A stretch of DNA of 64,000 bases from an uncultured Pelagibacteraceae bacterium (lineage in GTDB: Bacteria > Pseudomonadota > Alphaproteobacteria > Pelagibacterales > Pelagibacteraceae): the NCBI GenBank assembly GCA_902594675.1, contig CACJNE010000005.1, forward strand, positions 1 through 64,000. Direction: 5' to 3'. The translations under genes and the position numbers were made by a program. The notes under the pieces are model-generated. The model was not told the origin of the DNA, made no database searches, and was given only the letters and a program-made list of their open reading frames with translations. Of this stretch, positions 33,675-43,909 are shown piece after piece (the stretch's first letter is position 1; the number at the start of each line of letters is the position of its first letter).

Positions 33675-34676
33675 ATGAGTCCCTTAACTAATTGTATTAA
33701 AAATAAAGATACGAAAACTAATCCTATATGGTTAATGAGACAAGCTGGAAGATATTTACCTGAATTCAGAGAAATTAGAAAACAAAATCAAGACTTTATA
33801 AAACTTTGTTTAAATACTGATTTAGCATCTGAAATTACTCTACAACCTATTAAAAGGTTTGGATTTGACGGAGCTGTAATATTCTCAGATATTTTAATGT
33901 TACCATATGGACTTGGTCAAAAAGTAGAATTCGAAAAGAATTTTGGACCCAAGTTAGGAGAAATAAATTTAGAAAAGATAAAAAATACTGACGAAATAAG
34001 TTTTACAGAAAAAGTTTATAAAGTTTATAAAGCAATCACAAAAACATCAAAAGACCCTTTAATGAAGAATAGAGATATGATTGGATTTGTTGGAGCTCCG
34101 TGGACCATTTTAGTTTATATGATCAATCAATCCTCTCCCAAAAAAGGTTTATCAAGTGATTTTTTTAAAGACGATTTTTTAATTAATAGATTATTGGGAA
34201 TAATAGAGAGATTTTTAAAACTTCATATAAAAAACCAAGTTGAAGCAGGAGCTCAAGTTATTCAAATCTTTGATAGTTGGGCTGGATTATTAGAAGATAA
34301 AATTCCAGAATACATATATATACCTACTCTTAATGTTGTCGAATATGTAAAAGAGTTAGGTGTTCCTGTTATTTGTTTTCCTAGAGGTATTAAAGATTAT
34401 AAAAATTTTTGTGAAATTGTAAAACCTGATGCTATTAATATAGATTATAATGTTGACCCAAAAAAAATAGTCAATGAAATCAAAATACCAATACAAGGTG
34501 GTCTTGACCCAAAAATATTATTAACTGACCAAAAAACCCTTAAAAAAGAGGTTGAAAAATATCTTAGTATTTTTAAAGATCATCCATACATTTTTAATTT
34601 AGGTCATGGAATACTTCCTGAGACTAAGATTGAAATGGTTGAAGAATTAATAAAGATTGTAAGAAATTTTAAATGA
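33675..34676 (+). CDS. hemE: Uroporphyrinogen decarboxylase
   Basis: 333 residues. The start PIWLMRQAGRYLPEFREIRK and the active-site Asp in AVIFSDILMLPYGLG are typical, as are GAPWTI and the IFDSWAGLL segment. It decarboxylates uroporphyrinogen III to coproporphyrinogen III in heme synthesis. It overlaps hemH by four bases and is the gene that marks the right side of the origin region. Confidence 0.97.
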   Translation: MSPLTNCIKNKDTKTNPIWLMRQAGRYLPEFREIRKQNQDFIKLCLNTDLASEITLQPIKRFGFDGAVIFSDILMLPYGLGQKVEFEKNFGPKLGEINLEKIKNTDEISFTEKVYKVYKAITKTSKDPLMKNRDMIGFVGAPWTILVYMINQSSPKKGLSSDFFKDDFLINRLLGIIERFLKLHIKNQVEAGAQVIQIFDSWAGLLEDKIPEYIYIPTLNVVEYVKELGVPVICFPRGIKDYKNFCEIVKPDAINIDYNVDPKKIVNEIKIPIQGGLDPKILLTDQKTLKKEVEKYLSIFKDHPYIFNLGHGILPETKIEMVEELIKIVRNFK

Positions 34677-35665
34677 CACCAGACCATCCAAAAATTAATT
34701 ATGGTAAGACAGGTATTATAATTGTTAATCTTGGTACACCTGACTCAACAAGTTGGTTAGATATTAGGAAATATTTAAAAGAATTCTTATCAGACAGACG
34801 AGTAATTGAGGTTAATCCCTTAATTTGGCAAGTAATACTTAACTTATTTATACTTACCTTTAGACCTTCTAAAACAGCTAAAGCTTATAAAGAAATATGG
34901 ATGAAAGATAAAAATATGTCTCCTTTAAGATACTTTACAGAAAGACAAGCAGAAAAATTATCTAATCAAATTGGCAATGAACATTTAATTGTTGATTTCG
35001 CTATGAGATATGGAAATCCAAGTATTAAAAGTAAAATTCATGGCCTTCAAAAAAAAGGTTGTGAAAATTTAATTATACTCCCCCTTTATCCCCAGTATGC
35101 TGCCGCAACAACTGCAACAGTTTGTGATGAAGTTTATAGAACTTTAATGAAAATGAGGTGGCAACCAAATCTTAAAATAATACCTCATTATGAATCTGAA
35201 CCATTATATATTGAGGCGATTAAAAATAGTATTTTAAAAAAGATAAGTGAAATTAATTGGAAGCCTGATTTAATAATTGCATCTTATCATGGAATTCCAA
35301 AAAAATATTTTGATAAGGGTGATCCTTACCATTGTTATTGCCACAAAACTACGAGATTAATCTCAGAACAATATTCAGATATTGATATCAAGACCACGTT
35401 TCAATCTAGATTTGGTCCACAAGAGTGGTTGCAACCATATACAGATAAAACTTTTGAAGTTTTACCTAAAGAAGGTAAAAAAAATATTTTGGTTATTTGC
35501 CCTGGATTTTCATCTGATTGTGTAGAAACCTTGGAGGAAATATCTATTCAGGGCAAAGAAAGTTTTATCAATTCAGGCGGTGAAAATTTTGAAATGGTAC
35601 CATGTCTAAATGATAATGAAGATCACATTTCTTTGTTAAAACATCTAGTTATAAAAAACTTATAA
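34673..35665 (+). CDS. hemH: Ferrochelatase
   Basis: 330 residues. GIIIVNLGTPDSTSWLDIRK, the catalytic His in ASYHGIPKKYFDKGDPY, and CPGFSSDCVETLEEI (Glu and Cys) are the family marks. It inserts iron into protoporphyrin IX, the last step of heme synthesis. It starts in the end of hemE and is followed by hemJ three bases later, so the three are one transcript. Confidence 0.97.
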   Translation: MTPDHPKINYGKTGIIIVNLGTPDSTSWLDIRKYLKEFLSDRRVIEVNPLIWQVILNLFILTFRPSKTAKAYKEIWMKDKNMSPLRYFTERQAEKLSNQIGNEHLIVDFAMRYGNPSIKSKIHGLQKKGCENLIILPLYPQYAAATTATVCDEVYRTLMKMRWQPNLKIIPHYESEPLYIEAIKNSILKKISEINWKPDLIIASYHGIPKKYFDKGDPYHCYCHKTTRLISEQYSDIDIKTTFQSRFGPQEWLQPYTDKTFEVLPKEGKKNILVICPGFSSDCVETLEEISIQGKESFINSGGENFEMVPCLNDNEDHISLLKHLVIKNL

Positions 35666-35668
35666 ATT

Positions 35669-36103
35669 ATGAGCGGATATCTTCTATTTAAATCTCTGCA
35701 TTTAATTGCAGTTATATCTTGGATGGCTGGACTGTTATACTTGCCAAGAATATTTGTTTATCACGTTGAGAATTTTGAAAAAGACCAAGCTACAGAAATT
35801 TTTGAGACCATGGAAAGAAAATTGTATAACTATATAATGAGACCAGCTATGATCTTATCATGGTTATTTGGTATCATTTTGATTTGGATTAATGGTATTG
35901 AGAGTTTTGCTTATTTATGGTTGCAACTTAAAATATTATTTGTAGTGATTTTGACAATTTATCATGAGTATCTTGGAAAATGTATGCGTTTATTAAAATC
36001 AAAAGAAAGTACAAAAACTTCCAAATTTTTTAGGATAATTAATGAAATACCTACAGTATTGTTAATTTTCATTGTTTTTGTTGTAGTATTTAAGCCTATC
36101 TAG
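35669..36103 (+). CDS. hemJ: Protoporphyrinogen IX oxidase HemJ
   Basis: 144 residues and about four membrane spans. The start FKSLHLIAVISWMAGLLYLP with the conserved His and Arg, then the RPAMILSWLFG segment, identify the HemJ (UPF0093) family. It oxidises protoporphyrinogen IX in the inner membrane, the step between hemE and hemH products. Its position directly after hemH supports the role. Confidence 0.92.
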   Translation: MSGYLLFKSLHLIAVISWMAGLLYLPRIFVYHVENFEKDQATEIFETMERKLYNYIMRPAMILSWLFGIILIWINGIESFAYLWLQLKILFVVILTIYHEYLGKCMRLLKSKESTKTSKFFRIINEIPTVLLIFIVFVVVFKPI

Positions 36104-36162
36104 GGTTGAAATTTCTATATCAGTATATATATTTATAATATCTTTAACAAAAACTTCCACAC

Positions 36163-37434
36163 ATGAATATTCAAGAATTAAAAGAAAAAAGCTCAGAAAA
36201 GTTAATCACAGAGGCTGAAAAGCTTGGTATTGAAAATGCAAGTACCTTGCGTAGGCAAGAAATTTATTTTGCAATTTTAAAAAAACTTGCAGAAAAAGGT
36301 GAAGAGATTACTGGTGGTGGAGTATTACAATTACTCCAAGATGGTTTTGGTTTTTTAAGAGCAATGGAGTCAAATTATTTACCTGGAGCTGATGATATTT
36401 ATGTAAGTCCGAGTCAAATCAGAAGATTTGGTCTTAGAACTGGTGATACTGTAGAGGGACCAATAAGATCTCCAAAGGATGGAGAAAGATATTTCGCGCT
36501 TCTTCAAGTAAGTAAAATAAATTTTGAAGAGCCTGATAAATTTAAACATAAAATTGCATTTGATAATTTAACCCCCCTGTATCCAAATAAGCAACTGGCG
36601 ATGGAGGTTGAGACTAATAAAGTAGAAAAAAAACCTGATCTTACTCCAAGATTAATAGATTTAGTGAGTCCGATTGGGAAAGGTCAGAGATCGCTAATTA
36701 TATCCCCGCCAAAAGCTGGAAAAACAATGATTTTACAAAGCATAGCCAATTCAATAACTGCTAATCATCCAGAATGTTATTTAATGGTCTTACTAATTGA
36801 TGAAAGGCCCGAAGAGGTTACTGACATGCAGAGAACTGTAAAAGGCGAGGTTATAAGCTCAACCTTTGATGAACCTGCTCAACGTCATGTAGCAGTAGCA
36901 GAAATGGTAATTGAAAAAGCAAAAAGGCTTACTGAACATAAAAAAGATGTAGTAATCTTATTAGACTCAATTACAAGGCTGGGGAGAGCTTATAATGCTG
37001 TAATTCCAAGTTCTGGTAAAGTTTTAACTGGCGGTGTTGATGCAAATGCCCTTCAAAGACCAAAAAGATTCTTTGGTGCAGCAAGAAATATCGAAGAAGG
37101 TGGATCACTTACAATAATTGCTACAGCTCTAATAGATACAGGGAGTAGAATGGATGAAGTAATTTTTGAAGAATTTAAAGGAACTGGAAATAGTGAAACT
37201 ATATTAGATAGAAAAATATCTGAAAAAAGAATTTTCCCCGCAATAGATATTACAAAATCAGGAACCAGAAGAGAAGAATTGATTTTCGAAAAAAATGATC
37301 TTCAAAAAATGAATGTTTTAAGAAGAATAATTGCTCCAATGGGTTCAATGGATGCAATAGACTTCATTAATTCAAAATTAAAAACAACGAAAAACAATGC
37401 TGAATTTTTTAATTCGATGAATAAACCATCATAA
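36163..37434 (+). CDS. rho: Transcription termination factor Rho
   Basis: 423 residues. The start [20 protein letters not shown] leads to an RNA-binding cold-shock-like domain ([20 protein letters not shown]), then the RecA-like motor with Walker A PPKAGKTM, the [11 protein letters not shown] Walker B and Q-loop/R-loop segments ([19 protein letters not shown]). It is a hexameric RNA helicase that ends transcription. The gene order hemE-hemH-hemJ-rho is close to the alphaproteobacterial origin order. Confidence 0.97.
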   Translation: MNIQELKEKSSEKLITEAEKLGIENASTLRRQEIYFAILKKLAEKGEEITGGGVLQLLQDGFGFLRAMESNYLPGADDIYVSPSQIRRFGLRTGDTVEGPIRSPKDGERYFALLQVSKINFEEPDKFKHKIAFDNLTPLYPNKQLAMEVETNKVEKKPDLTPRLIDLVSPIGKGQRSLIISPPKAGKTMILQSIANSITANHPECYLMVLLIDERPEEVTDMQRTVKGEVISSTFDEPAQRHVAVAEMVIEKAKRLTEHKKDVVILLDSITRLGRAYNAVIPSSGKVLTGGVDANALQRPKRFFGAARNIEEGGSLTIIATALIDTGSRMDEVIFEEFKGTGNSETILDRKISEKRIFPAIDITKSGTRREELIFEKNDLQKMNVLRRIIAPMGSMDAIDFINSKLKTTKNNAEFFNSMNKPS

Positions 37435-37442
37435 AAAAAGGT

Positions 37443-38300
37443 TTACAGGTATTTTAATTCCTTCATTTCAATCTCAAATTCTCTGTTGATCTCATCAATA
37501 ATATCCTTATCTAAAATTGTTTCCCAATTATTCCTAGGCCCAAGGTAAAAAAATTTATTTTTACTACCGTCAGTATTGGTAGAGCTTTCAGTAAAACCAT
37601 ATGTCTTTTCCATTTTTTCTAAATTATTAAAAGAACTTAATTTAATAGCATTTAAAATCTGTTCTTCACTAAATTTTAATTTTAAATTCTGACTTATAAA
37701 TTTTGAGATTTTTGAAAATCCATTTAATGGGTCAGTAATTAAATCTTCGTATTTTACAAGTAGATAATTTTTTTTCATATTTTTCCAAGACAAATAGTGA
37801 GTTTTCCATGATCCAATTATCTGAGGAAGAGGATGATTTTTATTAGAATATTTTTCTTTCTCTTGCTTTGATAATGTTAAAATTTGTTTGTTAAAAAACA
37901 AAAAATTTTTGGCTTCATTATAATTATTTAAATTATAATGATTTTTTAAAGATGTAATCACATTTCTCGGATCTCTGACAATATGAATTGTTGCTAAAGT
38001 ATTACTTGCATTTGTAAAAGGATAATTATTGAATCTTCCTAGCATATTGTGAGTTTTAAAAAATCTTATTGAGTTATCTAAATTCATTTTATTTTGGGAA
38101 GAAATCCAGTTTTTGGCAATCTCTTCTAAATTCAAAGTATCTGATAATAAACCTTTGAAATGAGATTTGTCAGGATATGAAATTATTGCTTTTAAGTGAT
38201 TTAAATTTAAGTCAGTTTTCCCCCCCATCAATAATGATAAAATAAAAAATCTTAACCATGTATTTCCACTCTTGGGGTAAGATGCTAACCAAAATATCAT
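37443..38300 (-). CDS. Sulfotransferase family protein (paralogue of 3190-4035)
   Basis: 285 residues. The start MIFWLASYPKSGNTWLRFFI matches the protein at 3190-4035 nearly residue for residue, as do IHIVRDPRNVITSLKNHYNL and the C-terminal LGPRNNWETILDK. This shows a paralogous pair in one window. The phosphosulfate-binding loops are intact, and the acceptor is unknown. It lies between rho and mnmE, a spot not usual for such a gene in the conserved order, so it was probably added. Confidence 0.85.
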   Translation of the reverse strand: MIFWLASYPKSGNTWLRFFILSLLMGGKTDLNLNHLKAIISYPDKSHFKGLLSDTLNLEEIAKNWISSQNKMNLDNSIRFFKTHNMLGRFNNYPFTNASNTLATIHIVRDPRNVITSLKNHYNLNNYNEAKNFLFFNKQILTLSKQEKEKYSNKNHPLPQIIGSWKTHYLSWKNMKKNYLLVKYEDLITDPLNGFSKISKFISQNLKLKFSEEQILNAIKLSSFNNLEKMEKTYGFTESSTNTDGSKNKFFYLGPRNNWETILDKDIIDEINREFEIEMKELKYL

Positions 38301-38347
38301 TAAAAAAATTATATAATTATGCTTGATATAAAACTATAATAATAATA

Positions 38348-39679
38348 ATGACCATATATGCCCTTTCGTCTGGATCTGGAGTATCAGGTGTTGCTGTTGT
38401 TAGAATATCTGGGATTGAAACTGAGAAAGTAATCAATTTACTCACGAATAGCGATCTTCCCGAACCAAGAAAAGCTACACTTAAAAAATTCAATAAATTT
38501 AATAGTTCTGAACTAATTGATGAGGGTATTTTGCTCTGGTTTCCTGGTCCTGAGAGCTACACAGGAGAAGATATGGCTGAAATTCATATTCATGGTAGCA
38601 TAGCTGTAGTCAGAGCAATACTAGATCAATTATCAAAAATAGACGACTGTCGTTTGGCTGAGCCTGGAGAATTTACAAAACTAGCTTTTCAAAATGGAAA
38701 AATAAATCTTTTAAAAGCAGAGAGTATTTCAGATTTAATTTCTGCTGAAACTGAAATTCAAAGAAAACAAGCTATTAAAATAATGAGTGGAAAAAGTTCT
38801 GAAAAGTTTAATTCATTTAGAGAAAAGCTTTTAAAAATTTTATCAAATGTCGAAGCTAAAATTGATTTTCCTGAAGATGATCTTCCTGATGACATAATTG
38901 AAAATATAAAAAATAATTCTCAAAAAGTGAGAAATGAAATTGAAAAAGTTTTAGATGATCAAAGAGTTGGAGAAAGAATTCGTGAAGGCTTTAAAATTGC
39001 AATTATTGGACCAGCCAATGCTGGTAAATCATCTTTATTAAATTATCTTTCTAAAAGAGAAGTTGCTATTGTTTCAGAAATTGCAGGCACAACAAGAGAT
39101 GTTATCGAAGCACATTTAAATTTGAATGGGTATCCAGTTGTGATTTCTGACACTGCTGGAATTAGAGACTCCCAAGATGAAATTGAAAAAAAAGGGATCA
39201 AGCTAGCACTTAAAAAGGCTGATGATGCTGACCTCAATATAATTGTAATAGAACCAAAAAGTGTTCAATTTACTGGGTTTTTGAACGATTTGATAAATGA
39301 AAAGTCTATAATTGTTATAAATAAAATAGATCTTGGACACAAAAATATTAATCAAAAAATTAAAAAATTTGATCCAATTTTTCTATCAATTAAAAATGAA
39401 ACAAATTTAGACGAGCTCATAAATAGAATTAAAGATAAATTAAAAAATAAATTCTTCAGTTCAAATGAAATTTTGATTACTAGAGAAAGACATAGACAAA
39501 GTTTAGAAGCTTGTATTCATCATTTAAAAAACTTTGAAGAAAAAAACTCTATTGAAGATTTTGATAAGGCTGCAGAAGATTTAAGGTTAGCCACAAGACA
39601 TCTAGGCATGATAGTAGGTAAAGTAGATGTTGAAGAAATATTAGGGTCAATTTTTAGTGACTTTTGCATAGGGAAATAA
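38348..39679 (+). CDS. mnmE: tRNA modification GTPase MnmE
   Basis: 443 residues. The N-terminal folate-binding domain (MTIYALSSGSGVSGVAVVRI) is followed by the G domain: G1 GPANAGKSSL, G3 DTAGIRDSQ and G4 NKID. The C-terminal CIGK ending is the family's catalytic Cys motif. With MnmG it makes 5-carboxymethylaminomethyluridine at wobble position 34. It lies just before mnmG on the same strand with 76 bases between. Confidence 0.96.
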   Translation: MTIYALSSGSGVSGVAVVRISGIETEKVINLLTNSDLPEPRKATLKKFNKFNSSELIDEGILLWFPGPESYTGEDMAEIHIHGSIAVVRAILDQLSKIDDCRLAEPGEFTKLAFQNGKINLLKAESISDLISAETEIQRKQAIKIMSGKSSEKFNSFREKLLKILSNVEAKIDFPEDDLPDDIIENIKNNSQKVRNEIEKVLDDQRVGERIREGFKIAIIGPANAGKSSLLNYLSKREVAIVSEIAGTTRDVIEAHLNLNGYPVVISDTAGIRDSQDEIEKKGIKLALKKADDADLNIIVIEPKSVQFTGFLNDLINEKSIIVINKIDLGHKNINQKIKKFDPIFLSIKNETNLDELINRIKDKLKNKFFSSNEILITRERHRQSLEACIHHLKNFEEKNSIEDFDKAAEDLRLATRHLGMIVGKVDVEEILGSIFSDFCIGK

Positions 39680-39755
39680 GCATTGAATTTACTTACTTTT
39701 TTAACATTTTTTACTGTTTTCTTGTAAATTCTAAGATCAATAATAAATTACAACT

Positions 39756-41627
39756 ATGAAAAAAGAGCTTTCTTTTGATGTAGTGGTAATCGGTGGAGGC
39801 CATGCTGGCTGTGAAGCTGCAGCAGCATCGGCTAGGTTAGGAGTAAATACTGCATTGTTCACTCATAAATTTGATACTATTGGTGAGATGTCATGTAACC
39901 CAGCAATCGGAGGATTGGGGAAAGGTCATCTTGTTCGAGAGATAGACGCACTTGATGGATTAATGGGAGAAGTCGCTGATAAATCAGGAATACAATTTCG
40001 ATTATTAAATAGAAGCAGAGGCCCTGCAGTGCGTGGGCCAAGAACACAAAGTGATAGATTATTATATAAGAAATATATGCAAGAAAAACTTGTAAATTAT
40101 TGTAATTTAAGCATTTTTTCTGACCCTGTAATTGAGTTTATTTTTGATAAAAACAATATAATTGGTTTTGTTACTCAAGAAGGTAAAAAAGTACTTTCAT
40201 CTAAAGTAATCCTGACAACTGGAACTTTTTTAAATGGTTTAATTCACATTGGTGAAGAAAAAACACCTGCAGGAAGATTTAATGAAAAGCCTTCAACAGG
40301 TTTAAGTGAACAATTAGAAAGATATGATTTTAAAATTGGAAGATTAAAAACAGGAACACCACCAAGATTAGATGCAACGACAATTAATTTTGAAAAACTT
40401 GAAGAGCAGCACGCAGATGAAGATCCATATTTTTTTTCTTTCCTTACAAAAAAAAATATCAATAGACAAATTTCATGTAGGATGACTTATACCAATCAAG
40501 CAGTGCATAAGATCATATCTAAAAACATTAAAAGTAGTGCTATGTACTCAGGAAGTATCCAAGGAGTTGGTCCTAGATACTGTCCATCAATAGAAGATAA
40601 AATTATAAAGTTTGCAGATAAGCAAAAGCATCAAATATTTTTAGAGCCAGAAGGTCTAAATGATAAAACAATCTACCCTAATGGAATTTCAACCTCTCTT
40701 CCTGCTGGAATTCAGCAAGAAATATGTAACAATATCAATGGTTTAGAGAATGTTAAAATTTTAAGGCCTGGATACGCTATAGAATACGATTTTGTGGATC
40801 CAAGGGAGCTATTCCTTACTTTAGAGACAAAAAAAATTAAAAATCTTTACCTTGCAGGACAAATAAATGGAACAACAGGCTACGAGGAAGCTGCAGCGCA
40901 AGGATTGATAGCTGGCATAAATGCTGCTCTCTCTATTAGGGGTGAAGAACCATTTATACTTGATAGATCTGAAGCATACATAGGTGTTATGATAGATGAT
41001 TTAGTCACAAAAGGAGTTGCAGAGCCCTATAGAATGTTCACATCAAGGGCAGAATACAGATTATCTTTGAGATCTGATAATGCAGATATTAGACTTACCC
41101 AAAAAGGAATTGATATTGGTTTAATATTAGATGAAAGGAAAATTATATTTAAAGAGAAAGCTCTAAAATTGGAAAAAAGTCTAAAAAAGATGGAAAATTC
41201 TCTAATTTCCCCATCAAAAGCATCTAAATTTGGAATAAACATTGCAAAAGACGGTGTTAAAAGAAATGCAATAGAAATATTAAGGCAAAAGTCAGTAAAT
41301 ATGAGTAAAATTAGGGATATTTGGCCAGAAATTGAATATGTTTCACGTGAAATTGATGAGCAAATTGAGATAAAGGCTCATTATAAAGGTTATCTAAAGA
41401 AACAAAATGCAGATATTTTAGCATTCAAAAGGGATGAGAATCTTAAAATACCGGAAAACCTAGATTATGATCAATTTTCTGGATTATCAAATGAAGTTAA
41501 GTCAAAATTTAAGGAAATAAAGCCAAAAACACTTGGTCAGGCACTTAGAATAGATGGAATTACTCCAGCAGCAGTATATATTTTGTTGTCTCATGTCAAA
41601 AGAAAGTCTATTAAGCATATAGCTTGA
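39756..41627 (+). CDS. mnmG: tRNA uridine 5-carboxymethylaminomethyl modification enzyme MnmG
   Basis: 623 residues, normal length. The start shows the FAD-binding [20 protein letters not shown], then [19 protein letters not shown], and late [18 protein letters not shown]. It is the flavin partner of MnmE. The coding sequence contains a near-perfect parS at 41339-41354 (TGTTTCACGTGAAATT). The stop overlaps the TTG start of rsmG by four bases. Confidence 0.97.
   Translation: MKKELSFDVVVIGGGHAGCEAAAASARLGVNTALFTHKFDTIGEMSCNPAIGGLGKGHLVREIDALDGLMGEVADKSGIQFRLLNRSRGPAVRGPRTQSDRLLYKKYMQEKLVNYCNLSIFSDPVIEFIFDKNNIIGFVTQEGKKVLSSKVILTTGTFLNGLIHIGEEKTPAGRFNEKPSTGLSEQLERYDFKIGRLKTGTPPRLDATTINFEKLEEQHADEDPYFFSFLTKKNINRQISCRMTYTNQAVHKIISKNIKSSAMYSGSIQGVGPRYCPSIEDKIIKFADKQKHQIFLEPEGLNDKTIYPNGISTSLPAGIQQEICNNINGLENVKILRPGYAIEYDFVDPRELFLTLETKKIKNLYLAGQINGTTGYEEAAAQGLIAGINAALSIRGEEPFILDRSEAYIGVMIDDLVTKGVAEPYRMFTSRAEYRLSLRSDNADIRLTQKGIDIGLILDERKIIFKEKALKLEKSLKKMENSLISPSKASKFGINIAKDGVKRNAIEILRQKSVNMSKIRDIWPEIEYVSREIDEQIEIKAHYKGYLKKQNADILAFKRDENLKIPENLDYDQFSGLSNEVKSKFKEIKPKTLGQALRIDGITPAAVYILLSHVKRKSIKHIA
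41339..41354. other. Candidate parS site inside mnmG
   Basis: TGTTTCACGTGAAATT matches the parS palindrome TGTTTCACGTGAAACA at 14 of 16 bases, with the inner TTTCACGTGAAA perfect. It lies about 330 bases left of the perfect copy in rsmG and near parAB. It codes for the YVSREID part of MnmG. Confidence 0.75.
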
Positions 41628-42268
41628 TTGATTCGAAAATAATAAAAACTAATAAAATTTATATCCCAAATGTTTCACGTGAAACACTTAAGGAGTTAGT
41701 AGAATATTCTGAGTCAATATTGAGCACAAACAAGAGAATAAATTTGATAAGTTCAACTACAGAAAAGTCAATAAATATAAGGCATATTTATGATAGCGCT
41801 CAAACCATTGAATTTGTTGATAAAAATGACATCAAAGTATGTACTGATCTCGGCTCAGGTGCAGGGCTTCCTAGTATAGTTTTGGGTATTTTGATGAAAT
41901 CAAAAAAGCAAGGTTTTAAGCTAATTTTTTATGAGAAGAGCTATCATAAGAGCAATTTTTTAAAGGAGATGGTAGAAAAGTTTAAATTGGAAGCAAAAGT
42001 TTACCAAAAAAATATATTTGAAGAGAAAAATTTAGTTACAGATGTAATAATTTGTAGAGCATTCAAACCTTTGCCAGTCATTTTTGATATAGCAACAAAA
42101 AATTTTAAAAATTTTAAATACATAGTCATGTATTTAGGAAAGAGTGGAAAAAAAATTTTAAAAGAAGTCTCAACAAAATGGAAATTTGATATTGAGGAAA
42201 TGAAAAGTCTTACAAGTGATGAGTCATCAGTAGTAAAAATTTCTAATTTAAAAAAAAAATATGAATAA
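41624..42268 (+). CDS. rsmG: 16S rRNA (guanine-N7) methyltransferase RsmG
   Basis: 214 residues with a TTG start that overlaps the mnmG stop (TTGA). The SAM-binding motif [19 protein letters not shown] and the CRAFKPL segment identify RsmG, which methylates G527 of 16S rRNA. The N-terminal [10 protein letters not shown] lies over a perfect parS site. The gene order mnmG-rsmG-parA-parB is the classical one near bacterial origins; it overlaps parA by eight bases. Confidence 0.94.
   Translation: MIDSKIIKTNKIYIPNVSRETLKELVEYSESILSTNKRINLISSTTEKSINIRHIYDSAQTIEFVDKNDIKVCTDLGSGAGLPSIVLGILMKSKKQGFKLIFYEKSYHKSNFLKEMVEKFKLEAKVYQKNIFEEKNLVTDVIICRAFKPLPVIFDIATKNFKNFKYIVMYLGKSGKKILKEVSTKWKFDIEEMKSLTSDESSVVKISNLKKKYE
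41671..41686. other. Perfect parS site inside rsmG
   Basis: The 16-bp palindrome TGTTTCACGTGAAACA, identical to the consensus ParB-binding site, lies in codons 16-21 of rsmG. It is 600 bases from parA and about 8 kb from the candidate origin. ParB should load here and spread. Confidence 0.95.
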
Positions 42269-43061
42269 AAAAATTATTTCGGTCATAAACCAAAAAGGTG
42301 GAGTAGGAAAGACCACGACTGTCATCAATCTTGCCGCTGGTCTAACCATGAAAGGAAAAAAAATTCTTGTAATAGATCTTGATCCACAAGGTAATGCTAC
42401 AACGGGACTTGGATTATCTAACGCAACAAGTTCTGATCAATCAATTTACAATGTATTAAATGGAAATAAAAAAATTACTGATGTAATCCAGCCTACAAGC
42501 TTTGAAAATTTAGATTTAATATCATCAAATGTTGATTTGTCAGGGCTAGAGGTGGAGACAGCTGGAGACAGCAGGAGAGCCTTTAAATTAAAAGACGAAT
42601 TAACCCTGATTTTAAATAATTCTGAGCCATCCTATGATTATATCATAATTGATTGCCCACCATCCTTAAGTCTGCTAACAATCATGGCCTTGGTAGCTTC
42701 TGATGCCCTCGTCGTACCACTTCAGACAGAATTCTTTGCTTTGGAAGGACTCACACAGCTTATGAAAACAATTGAAAGAATAAAGTCCAACCTAAATCCA
42801 AATTTAGACATAAGAGGAATACTTCTAACAATGTATGATAAGAGAAATAAATTATCAGGTGAGGTAGAAACAGAGGCAAGGAACTATTTTAAGGATAAAG
42901 TTTATACCACAGCTGTTCCAAGAAACGTCAGACTATCAGAGGCACCCTCACATGGTGTTCCTGTTCTTATATATGACAAGACTTGCCCAGGAAGTAGAGC
43001 ATATTTTAGTTTTACAGAAGAATTCTTAAACCAAGATAAACTAGTGGAGAGTGCAGCATGA
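42261..43061 (+). CDS. parA: Chromosome partitioning ATPase ParA
   Basis: 266 residues. The deviant Walker A motif NQKGGVGKTTTVINLAAGL is at the N-terminus, with LVIDLDPQGNATTGL and the YIIIDCPPSLSLLT Walker B. It binds nonspecific DNA and moves ParB-parS complexes. It overlaps rsmG by eight bases and parB by four, so the group is translated together. Confidence 0.97.
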   Translation: MNKKIISVINQKGGVGKTTTVINLAAGLTMKGKKILVIDLDPQGNATTGLGLSNATSSDQSIYNVLNGNKKITDVIQPTSFENLDLISSNVDLSGLEVETAGDSRRAFKLKDELTLILNNSEPSYDYIIIDCPPSLSLLTIMALVASDALVVPLQTEFFALEGLTQLMKTIERIKSNLNPNLDIRGILLTMYDKRNKLSGEVETEARNYFKDKVYTTAVPRNVRLSEAPSHGVPVLIYDKTCPGSRAYFSFTEEFLNQDKLVESAA

Positions 43062-43909
43062 TTAATCCGTTTAAATCAAAAAAAGGACTTGGAAGAGGAT
43101 TATCTTCCTTAATAGGTGATAGTGAAAAAATTGATGATAAAAAAAATGTTTCTATAAGTTCATTAGTAAGAAATAAGTATCAACCAAGAAAAAAATTTGA
43201 CGAAGTTAGTTTAGAGGAGCTAACTAACTCTATAAGAGAACGAGGCATTATCCAACCTATTATAGTAAGACCATCTTCTGATGCAGAAGATAAATTTGAA
43301 ATAATAGCTGGAGAAAGAAGATGGCAGGCAGCACAATATGCGGGGCTTCATGAGGTGCCAATCATTGTAATTAATGTGGATAATCTAAAATCATTAGAAT
43401 TTGCAATCGTTGAAAATGTTCAAAGACAAGATTTAAATCCAATAGAAGAAGCTGAAGGTTATAAAAGATTAATAGATGAATTCAGTTATGATCAGAATAA
43501 GGTATCAAAATTCATCGGCAAAAGTAGAGCACATATATCAAATTGTTTGCGACTTCTAACTCTCCCACAAGAAATTATAGAATTAATAATTGAAGAGAAA
43601 TTATCTCAAGGTCATGCAAAAATTTTAGTTGGTTTAGACAATGCTATTCTTTTAGCAAAGAAAATTATTTCAAAAAAATTATCTGTTAGACAATCTGAGA
43701 GTTTAGTCCGTATGTTGAAATCTAGCCCCAAATCCTCTATTAATAATAAAGATCCAAATATCGTAAGTCTTGAGAAGGAGCTAACAGACAAAATTGGGAT
43801 GAGAGTCTTTGTTAAGAATAAGAGGAATAATTCTGGGATTATAAGTTTAGAGTATAAAGGAGCAGATCAATTAGATAGATTAGTAGAAATTATTAAGCAA
43901 AATTACTAA
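43058..43909 (+). CDS. parB: Chromosome partitioning protein ParB
   Basis: 283 residues. The N-terminal GLGRGLSSLIGD ParA-contact segment, the CTPase/ParB domain with IIAGERRWQAAQYAGLHEVP and VENVQRQDLNPIEEAEGY, the HTH region (KVSKFIGKSRAHISNCLRLL) and a C-terminal dimer domain are all present. It binds the parS sites in mnmG and rsmG. Its end overlaps holA, which converges, by four bases. Confidence 0.97.
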   Translation: MINPFKSKKGLGRGLSSLIGDSEKIDDKKNVSISSLVRNKYQPRKKFDEVSLEELTNSIRERGIIQPIIVRPSSDAEDKFEIIAGERRWQAAQYAGLHEVPIIVINVDNLKSLEFAIVENVQRQDLNPIEEAEGYKRLIDEFSYDQNKVSKFIGKSRAHISNCLRLLTLPQEIIELIIEEKLSQGHAKILVGLDNAILLAKKIISKKLSVRQSESLVRMLKSSPKSSINNKDPNIVSLEKELTDKIGMRVFVKNKRNNSGIISLEYKGADQLDRLVEIIKQNY

